Assembly (NCBI GenBank): GCA_031216915.1
Contig: CM062291.1
Location: forward strand, 33,360,484 to 33,424,483
Origin: Pictodentalium vernedei
Taxonomy: Eukaryota > Mollusca > Scaphopoda > Dentaliida > Dentaliidae
Direction: 5' to 3'
DNA: 64,000 nucleotides
Positions 54,398-64,000 of this stretch are shown here, piece after piece. The translations under genes were made by a program, and so were the position numbers. Below the pieces are notes generated by a model, which saw nothing but the letters and a program-made list of their open reading frames with translations, had not been told where the DNA came from and searched no databases. The stretch's first letter is position 1. Each line of letters starts with the position of its first letter.

Positions 54398-54463
54398 CCT
54401 GTGAGTACCAATGTGTTTTATGTGCCAGTAGACACATAGAACACATTGGAACTCAGGGGACGA
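54398..54463. repeat. Hairpin
   Basis: GTCCTGTGAGTACCAATGTG TTTTATGTGCC and inverse (ACACATAGAACACATTGGAA CTCAGGGGAC), imperfect. One arm recurs at 38484-38515. Confidence 0.7.
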
Positions 54464-54652
54464 TATGTCAACAAAATACTGTTTACTCGTATCTTTAACG
54501 ATCCAAGGGATGTACCTCTCTGTTGTCTTCTGTGATTATAAAAACAAAATAATTATCACGAATTTGGTCCAAGTGAATGTGGAGCTGAGAAATGCGTCCA
54601 CAAATTTATTTCCACTATAATTGTAATGTACAGGACAAAAATGTTATCTCCT

Positions 54653-54775
54653 CCAACATGTATGGTATATGGAGATTTAATACCTGGATGTCTCATTTAA
54701 ACACCTCGTCTGCAGCTCAGTGTTTAAAAAACCAACATCCAGGTATTAAATCTCCATATACCATACATGTTGGCG
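54653..54775. repeat. Hairpin with 40-bp arms
   Basis: CCAACATGTATGGTATATGG AGATTTAATACCTGGATGT and exact inverse at 54735-54775, loop about 40 bp. Confidence 0.85.
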
Positions 54776-55015
54776 GTGATAGCTTATACTGTAACATAAC
54801 AAGAAATTACCCTGACAATCAGCAAATTCCCACTCTTACATATTTGGCTTCAGTACATCCAAAACAAGCTCATGAGCTCTTCCAAACAAGATTTAATAGA
54901 ATAAATGCTCAGTTTATCTCTAAAATACAGGGAAGTGATCACATCCCAGTTAAATGAATTCTCTTATTAACTGAATAATTTTCACTGGCAAAATGGCTAC
55001 TCAACAGGGTCCCAC
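54776..55015. mobile_element. Pogo-like MITE, 3' part
   Basis: CAAGATTTAATAGAATAAAT GCTCAGTTTATCTC and ACTGAATAATTTTCACTGGC AAAATGGCTA match the right half of 1179-1608; the end is degraded (CAGGGTCCCACAATA). Confidence 0.7.
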
Positions 55016-55510
55016 AATATTTAACTGAAGAATCTTAAACCATATCGAAAGAATATTGCCAGCAATTCAGATGACAATGAGAAAAACGCTGAGCCATTTG
55101 AAAGCTTGTAATGATCTAATACTAGTAATTTGACAAACATTGTATTTGAGCATGCCCTTGTATACTGCAGTTGCAGGATACATAATTTTTTTCAGGTGCT
55201 CGTGTATATATTTCAGGGGTTCCTGTATATTGGTATCTACAGACTCAATACATACTTATTGTATCAGAATTTCTATTCTCAAATCAAATCTCAAATTGAA
55301 TGTCAACATCAAATCCAAATCAGAAACTGTGCGAAATAGTTTTCAGGGAAATCATTTGTTACTTTACCAAATCACGTAGTTACCATGCATATCCTTGCGG
55401 CTTGCACAAGCAGCACGTAGCATACGTGCACGAGTGCAGGGGCCACAAGTTCAATTGCTACAACAGTACTAATAAAGTGGAGCACAGAATTCAGTGGATA
55501 CACTTTACAG
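55016..55510. other. Unassigned intron sequence
   Basis: Plus-strand frames of 69 to 98 codons overlap here without family features or splice context; I see no gene. Confidence 0.4.
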
Positions 55511-55518
55511 GCTTGGCA

Positions 55519-55588
55519 ATTTCAGGAGAGCGATTTTTTAGCTCTCCTTACTGCCCTCCAGAAAGAATTAAGGAGAGCGAAAAATTGC
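55519..55588. repeat. Inverted repeat with AGGAGAGCGATTTTT motif
   Basis: GGCAATTTCAGGAGAGCGAT and GAGAGCGAAAAATTGCC partly pair and partly repeat directly. AGGAGAGCGATTTTTTGCCC TCCT occurs again at 56245-56268, so the motif belongs to a dispersed family. Confidence 0.5.
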
Positions 55589-55943
55589 CCTCCTAAATAT
55601 TTTGGTCTGGGATGATTGAGATTACCTATTATGCTCACATTAAATTTTTGTTGTAAAGCAAAAATGTAATTTAACTTCGAAGTCACATAACATCACGTAA
55701 TTTCATTTTAAAAGTGGTTTAGTGGTAAAAGGTAATGGCTGCAACCATACCCAAACACAGTTGCAATCATTTGAAGCAAAATGGGTCACAGCAATATTTT
55801 TTTTTCTGTCAGTTTCAAGTTCAACAACTGACATCACAGTTTGAGGGGTAATTATTCAAGGAATATTGACACTATAATATACTACCATTACTACTATCCT
55901 GTTACTTGAAGCACTTGCACCAGGATGTGACTGTAGATTCAAG

Positions 55944-56051
55944 CTGACCTGTTGTCCAAGAAAGTCATTTGCCTACCACTACCACCTTCAACCCCCTTGG
56001 GGGGTTGAAGGTGGTAGTGGTAGGCATATGACTTTCTTGGACAACAGGTCT
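55944..56051. repeat. Long near-perfect palindrome (50-bp arms)
   Basis: ACCTGTTGTCCAAGAAAGTC, A..TGCCTACCACTACCACC, TTCAACCCCC | TGGGGGGTTGAA and inverse, almost no loop. One or two mismatches. No TTAA or other ends recognised. Confidence 0.85.
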
Positions 56052-56607
56052 GGGTACACACACAGGTCTTGTCAAGTGTGTGTTCGGTTGTTGAGTGAGA
56101 CATCCAGATGTCTAAGAGATTTTGCTTTACCTTAGTAAAGTTAATAAAATCACTGATGTAGTCTGTTGGTTTCAGTTTCAATGAGTTCGTTCAACTGGAT
56201 ACTTAAGATGCCGTGTAAAGCTAATTGCTCTCCTAAGCTGATTGAGGAGAGCGATTTTTTGCCCTCCTGCATTTTTCAGAATGCCAGGCCTGACTTTATA
56301 AAGGCTGTTGTAACAATGTATCTTGCAAAGCTGACAAGTAAACCAATAGGCTGATTGAACTGAAAATGCAACAGGCAAATATTCCTTCATTTCTGTGGTA
56401 AATCCGATGATAGAAGACAATTGTTGGCCATCGTCTATTTGTGAAAATACATAAGTCACCCAATTACAAAAAATACAAATCAGGAAGACGAATCATTGTC
56501 AATCCTAAATTAAGCCATCGTTGTCGACCTTGAGTAAAATCTTCAAAAGCTTCACAGGGTCCTAATTATAAGATATTAATTTCAATCATGTACAGTTCAA
56601 ACTATAT
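56052..56607. other. Unassigned intron sequence with one dispersed motif
   Basis: Holds AGGAGAGCGATTTTTTGCCC at 56245. The 93-codon minus-strand frame at 56178-56459 does not match the ABCA order and is not an exon by my reading. Confidence 0.4.
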
Positions 56608-57040
56608 TAACCCTTTATCTAACAAATCGGTTGTATTTATTTATTTTTTATTTATTTTAAGGTCACATATTTCTGTACAATGGCTAATCATGATCACGAC
56701 AGTTTTATGGGTGGAGGAAGCCGGAGTACCCGGAGAGAACCACTGAGCAATGGCAAGCAACAGGTCAGCTCCCCAACATACTAACTCCACACAAGCAGGG
56801 TTAGCATTGGTTGAAGGCAAGTGCACCATCGACGTGCAGTACACCTTAGTACACAATGCCACCGTGCCCCCATGTAGGCAATGGGGTGAAGTGTCTTGCC
56901 CAAGGACACAACGCGGTTGCTGCAGGTGGGATTCGAACCAAGGATCTCTCGTCTTACACCCTGCACCTCTACCTACTGACAAATCAGTTGTATCCACCCA
57001 TGTAAAATACAAATTGGGTAGCTGAAAAAAACTGAATATT
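56608..57040. mobile_element. Family B MITE split by a SINE
   Basis: TTAACCCTTTATCTAACAAATC GGTTGTAT before, and CAAATCAGTTGTATCCACCC ATGTAAAATACAAATTGGGT after the SINE. The rest of the MITE is cut off by the repeat block at 57053. Confidence 0.75.
56637..56978 (-). mobile_element. tRNA-derived SINE (minus) with 15-bp target duplication
   Basis: ACAAATCGGTTGTAT at 56622-56636 and ACAAATCAGTTGTAT at 56979-56993. B box GGTTCGAATCCC on the minus strand, shared CCTTGGGCAAGACACTTCAC, tail TTTATTTATT at the low end. Confidence 0.85.
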
Positions 57041-57052
57041 AAATAAATAAAA

Positions 57053-58883
57053 TGAAAGTGTCAATGACACTGTAGCTCAACTTGTCAAGACAAAGACATG
57101 TACATGTATAGTATGTGACACAGCAATGACAAACATCTAGGTAATGACCTGATAACAAAGGTACATATAAAGTATTGTAACGGTCTGTACATAAATACTG
57201 ACCGTTGCCTGTAACAAATGTATAGGTGAAGTATTGTAAAGGTGGGCTACAGTCAGATGCTAAACTGAAAAGAAATCTTTGAGTCCCAGAGTGGGTCTGA
57301 CTCAACCCCAAAATATTTGTTCTCATAGCACAGTGATAACAAAGGCACCCCAAAACACACTCGTTCCTGTCCCAAGGTGAAAACAAAGGTACCCAAGAAG
57401 TTTTGTGAAGATCAGTTCATAAATACGAGCTGTATCGAACTTGTGACAAAAAACTGATTGGACCAAATTTTGGTACAAAATGGCTATTGGCAGCCATCTT
57501 GAATTTTGGACCGCACCCAGAAACACTCATTCTCGTCCCAAGGTGATAACAAAGGTACCCAAGAAGTTTTGTGAAGATCGGTTCATAAATACAGCCTCTA
57601 CCCTGAGCCGTATTGACATGTGTGCTTACATTGTGTAAGTAGCACTGAATAAATCAAAGTTCATCAAATTTGCATAATTTCTGCACGAAAAAAAAAAACC
57701 TTACAATATGTGATGTATTCCATGTTACTAAACATTCATACAAAAATTTATTCAAATCGAAACTTTCATACAGAAGTTCTGTACAAAAGACTGATTGCAC
57801 TAATTTGGGTACAAAATGGCTGCTGGTGGCCATCTTGAATTTCGGACCACACCCAAAAACACTCGCTCTCATCCCACGGTGATAACAAAGGTACCCAAGA
57901 AGTTTTGTAAAGATTGGTTCATAAATATGGCCTCTAGTCTGAGCCGTATAGAAGTTGTGTACAAAAAACTGATTAGACCTAATTTCGGTACAAAATGGCC
58001 ACTGGCAGCCATCTTGAATTTTAGACCGCACCCAGAAACACTCGTTCTCGTCCCAAGGTGATAACAAAGGTACCCAAGACATTTCGTGAAGATCAGTTCA
58101 TAAATACAGACTCTAGCCCGAGCCGTATTGACATGTGTACTTACTGTGTGTAAGTCGCAATGAAAAAATCAAAGTTCATCTAATTTGCATAATTTCTGCA
58201 CGAGAAAAAAACCCGTATTATATGTGATGTATCCCATGGTACTAAACATTCACACACAAAATTATTCAAATCAGCGCTTTCATATGGAAGTTCTGTGCAA
58301 AAATCTGATTGCACCTAATTTTGTACAAAATGGCTGCCATCGGCCATCTTGAATTTCGGACCAGACCCCAAAACACTTGTTCTCGTCCCACGGTGATACC
58401 AAAGGTACCCAAGAAGTTTCGTAAAGATCGGTTCATAAATACGGCCTCTAGCCCAAGCCGTATTGGCATTTGCACTTACAGTGCTGAAAGTAACACCAAA
58501 AAACATCAAAATTAGTCTAATTTGCACAATTTACGCACGAGAAAAAAACCCGTATTATATGTGATGTATCCCATGGTACTAAACATTCATACAAAAAATT
58601 ATTCAAATCAGAGCTTTCATATGGAAGTTCTGTACAAAAAACAGATTTCTGCATCGTCGGTACAAAATGGCAGCTGGCGGCCATCTTGAATTTCGGACCG
58701 CACCCAAAAACACTCGTTCTCGTCCCACGGTCATAACAAAGGTACCCAAGAAGTTTCGTAAAGATCGGTTCATAAATACGGCCTCTAGCCCGAGCCGTAT
58801 CCAATTGTTGACGTACAGACAGACGGACAGACAGACGACGGGCCATGACAAAAGCTCAAATTTGGCTTCGCCAAAGTTGAGCT
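57053..58883. repeat. Interspersed repeat block 1 (ATGGC.GC..CGGCCATCTTGA modules)
   Basis: Starts AATGAAAGTGTCAATGACAC; contains four to five modules with GTACAAAATGGC...GGCCATCTTGAATTTCGGAC, CACTCGTTCTCGTCCCACGG, GGTACCCAAGAAGTTTCGTA and CGGCCTCTAGCCCGAGCCGT. Ends GACGTACAGACAGACGGACA ... CCAAAGTTGAGCTAAAAA. Each module has a short ATACGGC...GCCGTAT inverted pair. Confidence 0.8.
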
Positions 58884-58887
58884 AAAA

Positions 58888-59053
58888 ATCAACAAAACCA
58901 TATCATGCGACCCTCTCACAGGAATGAGATCAGTGAGCTCGTTCCAAAGAGGGAGCACACGTTATGGTTTTATTGAACATTTTTGAAAAATGAAAAAAAA
59001 ATAATATTCAAAACAATAAATTTGGATATAATCTGCGATGTGTAAAGAGTTAA
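58888..59053. mobile_element. Family B MITE, core and right end
   Basis: ATCAACAAAACCATATCATG CGACCCTCTCACAGGAATGA, then GAGCTCGTTCCAAAGAGGGA, TGTGTAAAGAGTTAA. The left end was replaced by the preceding block. Confidence 0.75.
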
Positions 59054-59592
59054 GAGAATATTACCAGCAGTTCAACTGACAATAAGATAAAGAAAGGGCC
59101 TATATTTCAACTAGAATCTGAGAATCACTTCATGTAAAGATTCGCTCAACAAAACCAGTGAGAATCCACATAGATTTTTGCTACACCTCTGCTAGGATTC
59201 GCGTGAAAAGAATTGAGTAAATTTAAACCTTTACCTCATATAGCAGCATCAAATTAGCCAGTACAAGGCTTACATGACCCCTGAAATATCCTGATACTTG
59301 TCAATACAATTGTACAAATATGGCTGTCCTTGGAACCAGCTCAATGAGCCAATTCCAATGACATCCATATTTGTAAGGTTTTATTGGAAATTTTTTTTTT
59401 CAAATATTATCAAATTCAGTTTATGTTTTAAAAATTATAAAGCTGTGTTGGGTAAAGGGTTAACATGTGTTATTAGTATACAACAGGGGTTCAACCATGG
59501 TGGTCTCATGGAATCATGAGACACGCATAGCCAGTATGGCAACAATTTTCGTGAGAATCCAAAAGGATTCTCCTAAATTTAGATGAAATACA
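59050..59592. repeat. Second copy of the segment at 43260-43862
   Basis: Same order: GAGAATC repeats, GAAAAGAATTGAGTAAATTTAA, B3 element with AACCAGCTCAATGAGCCAATT tip, GTTGGGTAAAGGGTTAACAT, then GGGGTTCAACCATGGTGGTC. Confidence 0.7.
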
Positions 59593-59696
59593 TGTATATG
59601 CCTTAACCCTTAAGGCCTATTTCCGACTTCGGTCTTTAGAACAGGTGCCCCAACTTGCATTCTTCGGCTAAAGTTGCAAGGTACATTTTAAAAATA

Positions 59697-59968
59697 TTGG
59701 AAAGCCAGAGTACCTGGAGAGAACCTCTGAGCAATGGCAAGCAACTATCAGCTCCCCAACATACTAAATCCACACAAGCAAGGCTAGCTTTGGTTGAAGG
59801 CAAGTGCACCATCGACGTGCAGTACGCCTTAGTACATAATGCCACCGTGCCCCACAGAGGCAATGGTGGCAAAGTGTCTTGCCCAACAACACAATGCGGT
59901 TGCCGCAGGTGGTATTTGAACAGAGGACTTCTTGGCTTGCAGCCTGCACCTCTTTCTACTGAGCCACC
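59697..59968 (-). mobile_element. tRNA-derived SINE (minus), tail-truncated
   Basis: Minus-strand head GGTGGCTCAGTAGAAAGAGG, B box near GTTCAAATACC, shared GTTGGGCAAGACACTTTG. The tail end is missing at 59697, and a C-rich low-complexity run (59968-60020) adjoins the head. Confidence 0.75.
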
Positions 59969-60239
59969 ACCACCCCCACCCACACCCCCCCCCCACACCC
60001 CTGCGCCCACACCCCCATATTTTTGTTGTGTTATCCCCTTCAGTTTAGTCAATATTTGAAGTTCGAGCATCGTGACCGTGACACTGTTGGCGTCAATTGG
60101 TTTTAACAAATTGAATGCCATAAAAATTAAAAAGCAAATTAGTATTATTATTGTTACAGCACCACCTAACAGTGATGTCTCATAACAATGAAGGAAACAC
60201 AGCAATTATCCAGTTGGAAAGTGCTTTTAGTTCAATTTT

Positions 60240-60453
60240 TGCGTAGACTGGTTGTTACGTGGGAGGTATGTGATAAATACAGAACCGCACATATGTCTGA
60301 ATGGGTTAAGATTGTTTTGCCTTCGGCTCTCGTGATATCCCTGGGAAAAGCAACCTTGTGTGATAATTCTTAGCCCATTCAAACGTATGTGCAGTTCTGT
60401 ATATGTGTCAGTGTGGCAAAATGCATGAAAAATCTCCTGCCTTTATGGGTTAA
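60240..60453. mobile_element. Inverted-repeat element ending in TTAA near exon 1 donor
   Basis: Arms CAGAACCGCACATATGTCTG AATGGG (about 60280) and inverse CCCATTCAAACGTATGTGCA GTTCTG (60373-60400); right end ATGGGTTAA at 60446-60453. Outer arms recall 38162-38352. The left border is not resolved. Confidence 0.55.
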
Positions 60454-60469
60454 ACAAGTATAAACTCAC

Positions 60470-60563
60470 CTGCCCAGAGAGTATTGTTATCAAGCAGCTG
60501 TATACCAGCAACAGTAAGATTATGTTCTGTTTTATATGGAACAAATTTATTCAGGTCAATGCA
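60470..60563 (-). CDS. ABCA1-like: ABCA exon 1 of window (end of extracellular domain 1)
   Basis: Acceptor TTTTTTAG at 60564 and donor G|GTGAG at 60469. It encodes CIDLNKFVPY, then ...GIQLLDNNTLWAG, matching the 'LNKLEP ... ELLDERKFWAG' stretch near the end of the first large extracellular loop of ABCA1-type proteins. 94 nt, entering in phase 0 and leaving in phase 1, so its last G joins CT of the next exon to give Ala. A TTAA-bordered repeat ends 17 nt downstream of the donor. Confidence 0.85.
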
Positions 60564-60790
60564 CTAAAAAATATTAGAAGAAATCCATTTGTTACAACTT
60601 TCACATGATATAAATTGTCTTATTATTTTCCAAAGTGTGATTTACTGGGATTTCCGGGTTTGCTTCTAAACGATAACTTCACAAGTGAATTATGCAATCA
60701 ACAATTGGGTCATGTGTCTGTGCACGCAAACGAATACGCTTTGCCGTGGGTGTAATGGGGACTTCATTGTTTTTTGTTTTTTTGTTTTTT

Positions 60791-60957
60791 TTAACCCTTT
60801 ACCTAACATGAAAAGCAGACGACACTTGCAACAAAAATTCTTCAATAACTATTATTTTCATTTTTTGTCTTAAAAACATAGCTTATGACCCCTCAATGGA
60901 ACAAGCTTGTCGAGCTCGTTCCAATGAGGGGGTCATAACCTATGTTTCAGAGACAAA
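60791..60957. mobile_element. TTAA MITE, family B2, right end replaced
   Basis: TTAACCCTTTACCTAACATG AAAAGCAGACGACACTTGC, core CTTATGACCCCTCAATGGAA CAAGCTTGTCGAGCTCG and inverse; after GAGACAAAATGAAA it runs into repeat block 2. Confidence 0.8.
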
Positions 60958-63900
60958 ATGAAAGTGTCAATGACACTGTAGCTCAACTTGTTAAGACATG
61001 TACATGTATAGCATGTGACACAGCAATGACAAACATCTAGGTAATGACCTGATAACAAAGGTACATATAAAATATTGTAACGGTCTGTACATAAATACTG
61101 ACTGTAGCCTGTAACAAATGTATAGGTAAAGTATTGTAAACGTGGGTGACAGTCAGATGCTAAACTATAAAAGAAATCTTTGAGTCCCAGATGGGTCTGA
61201 CTGAACCCCAAAATATTTGTTCTCATAGCGCAGTGATAACAAAGGCAGCTCAAAACACACTCGTTCCTGTCCCAAGGTGAAAACAAAGGTACCCAAGAAG
61301 TTTCGTGAAGATCAGTTCATAAATATGAGCTGTATAGAAGTTGTGACAAAAAACTGAATGGACCTAATTTCGGTAAAAAATGGCCACTGGCAGCCATCTT
61401 GAATTTTGGACCGCACCCAGAAACACTCGTTCTCGTCCCAAGGTGATAACAAAGGTACCTAAGAAGTTTCGTGAAGATCGGTTGATAAATACAGCCTCTA
61501 GCCCAAGCCGTATTGACATGTGCACTTACTGTGTATAAGTAGCACTGAATAAATCAAAATTCATCTAATTTGCATAATTTCTGCACGAGAAAAAAACCTG
61601 TATTATATGTGATGTATCCCATTGTACTAAACATTCACACAAAAAATTATTCAAATCAGCGCTTTCATATGGAAGTTCTGTGCAAAAATCTGACTGCACC
61701 TAATTCTGTACAAAATGGCTGCCATCGGCCATCTTGAATTTCGGACCGGACCCCAAAACACTCATTCTCGTCCCACGGTGATACCAAAGGGGCCCAAGAA
61801 GTTTTGTAAAGATCGGTTCATAAATACGGCTCTAGCCCAAGCCGTATTGGCATTTGCACTTACAGTGCTGAAAGTAACACTAAATACATCAAAGTTAGTC
61901 TAATTTGCATAATTTATGCAAGAGAAAAAAACCTGTATTATATGTGATGTATCCCATGGTACATAACATTCATAAAAACAAGAGGCCCCACGGGGCCTGA
62001 AGCGCTCATCTTGTACAGAACACAATTTAAACAGAGTCCAAGAATGAGTCTACATTAAGCAAGCCATCTCCATAGGCTACACTGTCAATCCTTGAGTCCC
62101 TCAGGAGTGACAAAAATAATCTGGGCATCATGCCTTTTCTTCAGTTGATCATAAGTAAAATGTAGAGCTCCCCTATGAAGCCCCTTGATACAACCTATGT
62201 GGATTAATCTTAGTACCTCTAGAGGGTACTGAATACAAAATTTTTAATTTCTTCAGCAAAATGGCCAATTCCGGTTCCCATAGAGAGTCCAAATATTAAC
62301 CCAGGCTCTTGATTTGAACACAGTTAAATCTGACTTCTCTGGAGATGTTGTGTACCGAATATGAAAGCATTCTGACTGTTGGATCTGAAGAAGAGAAATT
62401 GTAAAAAAAATTTCTTCGAATTGCAATAAGTTCAAATTTGGGCTACCATAGCGAGCCCAAATATTAACCTATGGATCCGATTTGAACAACCTGGAATCTG
62501 ACCCCCCTAGAGATGTTGTATACCAAATATAAAAGCATTCCGACTGGTGGATCTGAAGAAGAAGATTTTTAAAGAAATTTCCTCATATTGCACTAAGTAA
62601 AAATTTGGGCTACCATAGTGAGCCCAAATATATACCTAGGGATCCGATTTGAACAAACTTGAATCTGACCCCAATAGAGATGTTGCATACCAAATATCAA
62701 AGCATTCTGACTGATGGATCTGAAGAAGAAGATTTTTTTAAATTACCCTCCATATTGAACAAAGATAAAATTTGGGCTTCCTTAGGAAGCCCAAATATTA
62801 ACCTAGGGACTTGGTTTGAACAATCTAGAATCTGACCCTCATAACAATGATGTATACCAAATATTAAAAGATTCTGACTGGTGGTTCTGAAGAAGAAGAT
62901 TTTTAAAGAATATTCCCCATATTACCCTATGTTAAAACTTCAGGCTCCTGTAGAGAGCCCAAATATGAACCAATGAGCTTTATTTCAACAAACTTTTATC
63001 TGACCCCCCCTATGAATGCTGTATACCAAATATCAAAAGATTCTGATGATTGGTTCTGGAGAAAAGATTTTTTTAAATTTTTGCAAATATGCTGACTCAG
63101 CATTTTTTCGATGCCCATTACAGAACACCCTAACATAACCGATGGCAATTTTTTTTTACCATTCAATTCTACTGGTCATAAGGATACTTCATACCAAATG
63201 AAAGCTCTCTGTTCCGTGGGGTTTGGGAAATATGGGCGTTTGAAAATATTTCTATTTTTAGCTCCCAGGGTTCCCATGGGGATGCGGGAATTTTTATTTT
63301 TGCATGGGTCAAGTACTTATGACCCAATACTACCACAAAACAAATTTGGTTCATACCGGACCATCAGTTCAGAAAATAGAAATTTTGGGCGGGGCCAAAA
63401 ATCTTACCCCTCCTATTACAAAGTCAAATATTACTTCACGAACTTCGTTTGAACAAACTTGATTCTACACCTCATATGGAAGCTCCATAACAAATATCAA
63501 GTCATTGTACACACTGGTTCTTGAGAAGAAGATTTTAAAAATATTTTGGAGCATTTTCCCCCACTCCCTCCCTATGGGGCTGGGAATGCTGAGTTGAACA
63601 AAAATGAAATGCCCCTTTGGGACCATCACTCACACAAACTTTCACTTGAATTGGCCCAGTGGCTTTGGAGGAGAAGAGCAAAACATGGTGTTGATGGACG
63701 ACGGACGGAGAGCGATGAGATTAACTCAGCTTGACTTTGTCAAGATGAGCTAAAAATTATTCAAATCAGTGCTTTCATACGGAAGTTCTTCGCAAAAATC
63801 TGATTGCACCTAATTTTGTACAAAACGGCTGCCCGCAGCCAACTTGAATTTTGGATCGGACCCAAAAACACTCATTCTCATCCCACGGTCATAACAAAGG

Positions 63901-64000
63901 TACCCAAGAAGCTTCGTAAAGATTGGTTCATAAATACGGCCTCTAGCCCGAGCCGTATTGAATTGTTGACGGACAGACGGATGATGGACGACTGGCCATG
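60955..64000. repeat. Interspersed repeat block 2, interrupted at 61977-63752
   Basis: 60955-61976 is a close copy of 57053 onwards; after the insert it resumes at 63753 with ATTATTCAAATCAGTGCTTT and reaches the window end at ACGGACAGACGGATGATGGA. Both blocks are joined to a family B/B2 fragment upstream. Confidence 0.8.
61977..63752. mobile_element. Modular interspersed repeat inserted in repeat block 2
   Basis: Starts ACAAGAGGCCCCACGGGGCC TGAAGCGCTCATC, ends GTCAAGATGAGCTAAAAA. Host sequence CATTCATAAAA/ATTATTCAAATC is continuous in block 1, giving exact borders. No coding frame. The short A-run at the 3' junction may be the target. Confidence 0.85.

Larger units (their letters stand above)
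834..60563 (-). other. ABCA1-like: ABCA-subfamily ABC transporter gene, internal portion (12 exons)
   Basis: Full-size ABCA proteins are lipid or sterol transporters of cell membranes with two halves, each a transmembrane domain followed by an ATP-binding domain. The window holds the middle of such a gene: end of extracellular domain 1, remaining TMD1 helices, all of NBD1 and the start of the following linker. Twelve exons were joined by eye with GT-AG borders; phases agree at all eleven junctions and the sum is 2076 nt. Residue order and motifs agree, as I recall it, with vertebrate ABCA1, ABCA4 and ABCA7, and no segment of that order is missing. First and last exons of the gene lie outside. 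ABCA1-like is a family-level label; orthology to one vertebrate paralogue is not shown. Confidence 0.93.

Noticed and set aside
56178..56459. Possible additional ABCA exon in intron 1
   Set aside because: Exons 1 and 2 join in phase and the family sequence is continuous without it; the peptide does not resemble ABCA.
58003..58082. Short peptides such as HLEFRTTPKNTRS as conserved small proteins
   Set aside because: They recur because the repeat modules recur; stops and frames vary between copies.

Overview
The window is eukaryotic intron-rich DNA, most likely from a marine invertebrate. It shows canonical GT-AG introns of 1 to 11 kb, tRNA-derived SINEs, LINE, DIRS-like and hAT relics, and many hairpin-centred MITEs. 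The repeat types (an interspersed repeat running from ACAAGAGGCC to GAGCTAAAAA, and tails rich in ACGGACAGATGG) recall mollusc or other lophotrochozoan and hemichordate genomes, but I cannot place the species from sequence alone.

Only one host gene is convincing: an ABC transporter of subfamily A (ABCA1/A4/A7 type) on the minus strand, entering at 60563 and leaving at 834. I placed 12 internal exons: 60470-60563, 49486-49597, 45759-45935, 41233-41455, 39389-39610, 34100-34304, 24050-24196, 21651-21825, 18467-18598, 14422-14561, 6740-6877 and 834-1144. All splice phases agree, and together they give 2076 nt or 692 codons without a stop. They run from the end of extracellular domain 1, through the membrane helices of TMD1, through a complete first nucleotide-binding domain (Walker A, Q-loop, signature, Walker B, H-loop), into the linker after NBD1. 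The start codon and the second half of the protein lie outside the window. Exon numbers used here are window-internal.

The introns are filled with repeats. By region: 0-6.7 kb, TTAA hairpin MITEs, a pogo-like MITE, a LINE fragment and a modular repeat; 7.0-8.5 kb, a non-autonomous hAT with an 8-bp target duplication; 8.6-11.6 kb, a decayed LINE; 11.9-13.1 kb, an element built on a 166-bp tandem array; 15.3-17.5 kb, a modular repeat; 18.7-20 kb, a 28-bp minisatellite; 20-24 kb, MITEs and a composite element; 24.6-31.6 kb, a DIRS-like retroelement relic inside a MITE; 31.8-34.1 kb, two minisatellites; 34.3-48.5 kb, MITEs, SINEs and a nested hAT stack; 49.6-54.1 kb, tandem arrays and a modular repeat; 54.4-64 kb, hairpins, SINEs and two related repeat blocks.

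The most unusual observation is that the 3' end of exon 6 together with its 5' splice site is the repeat unit of a minisatellite. There are twelve 54-bp copies directly abutting the exon (33487-34140). Every unit carries a CAG|GTGAG donor and is in frame without a stop, so use of a distal donor would add 18 residues per unit next to the membrane domain. A second, more diverged array of about 66-bp units from the same exon edge lies 1.3 kb further into the intron, and exon 7 also has a stray copy of its 3' end plus donor. A second theme is the set of TTAA-flanked elements with long central palindromes: arms change together between copies, different families share one core, and neighbouring elements share a single TTAA.
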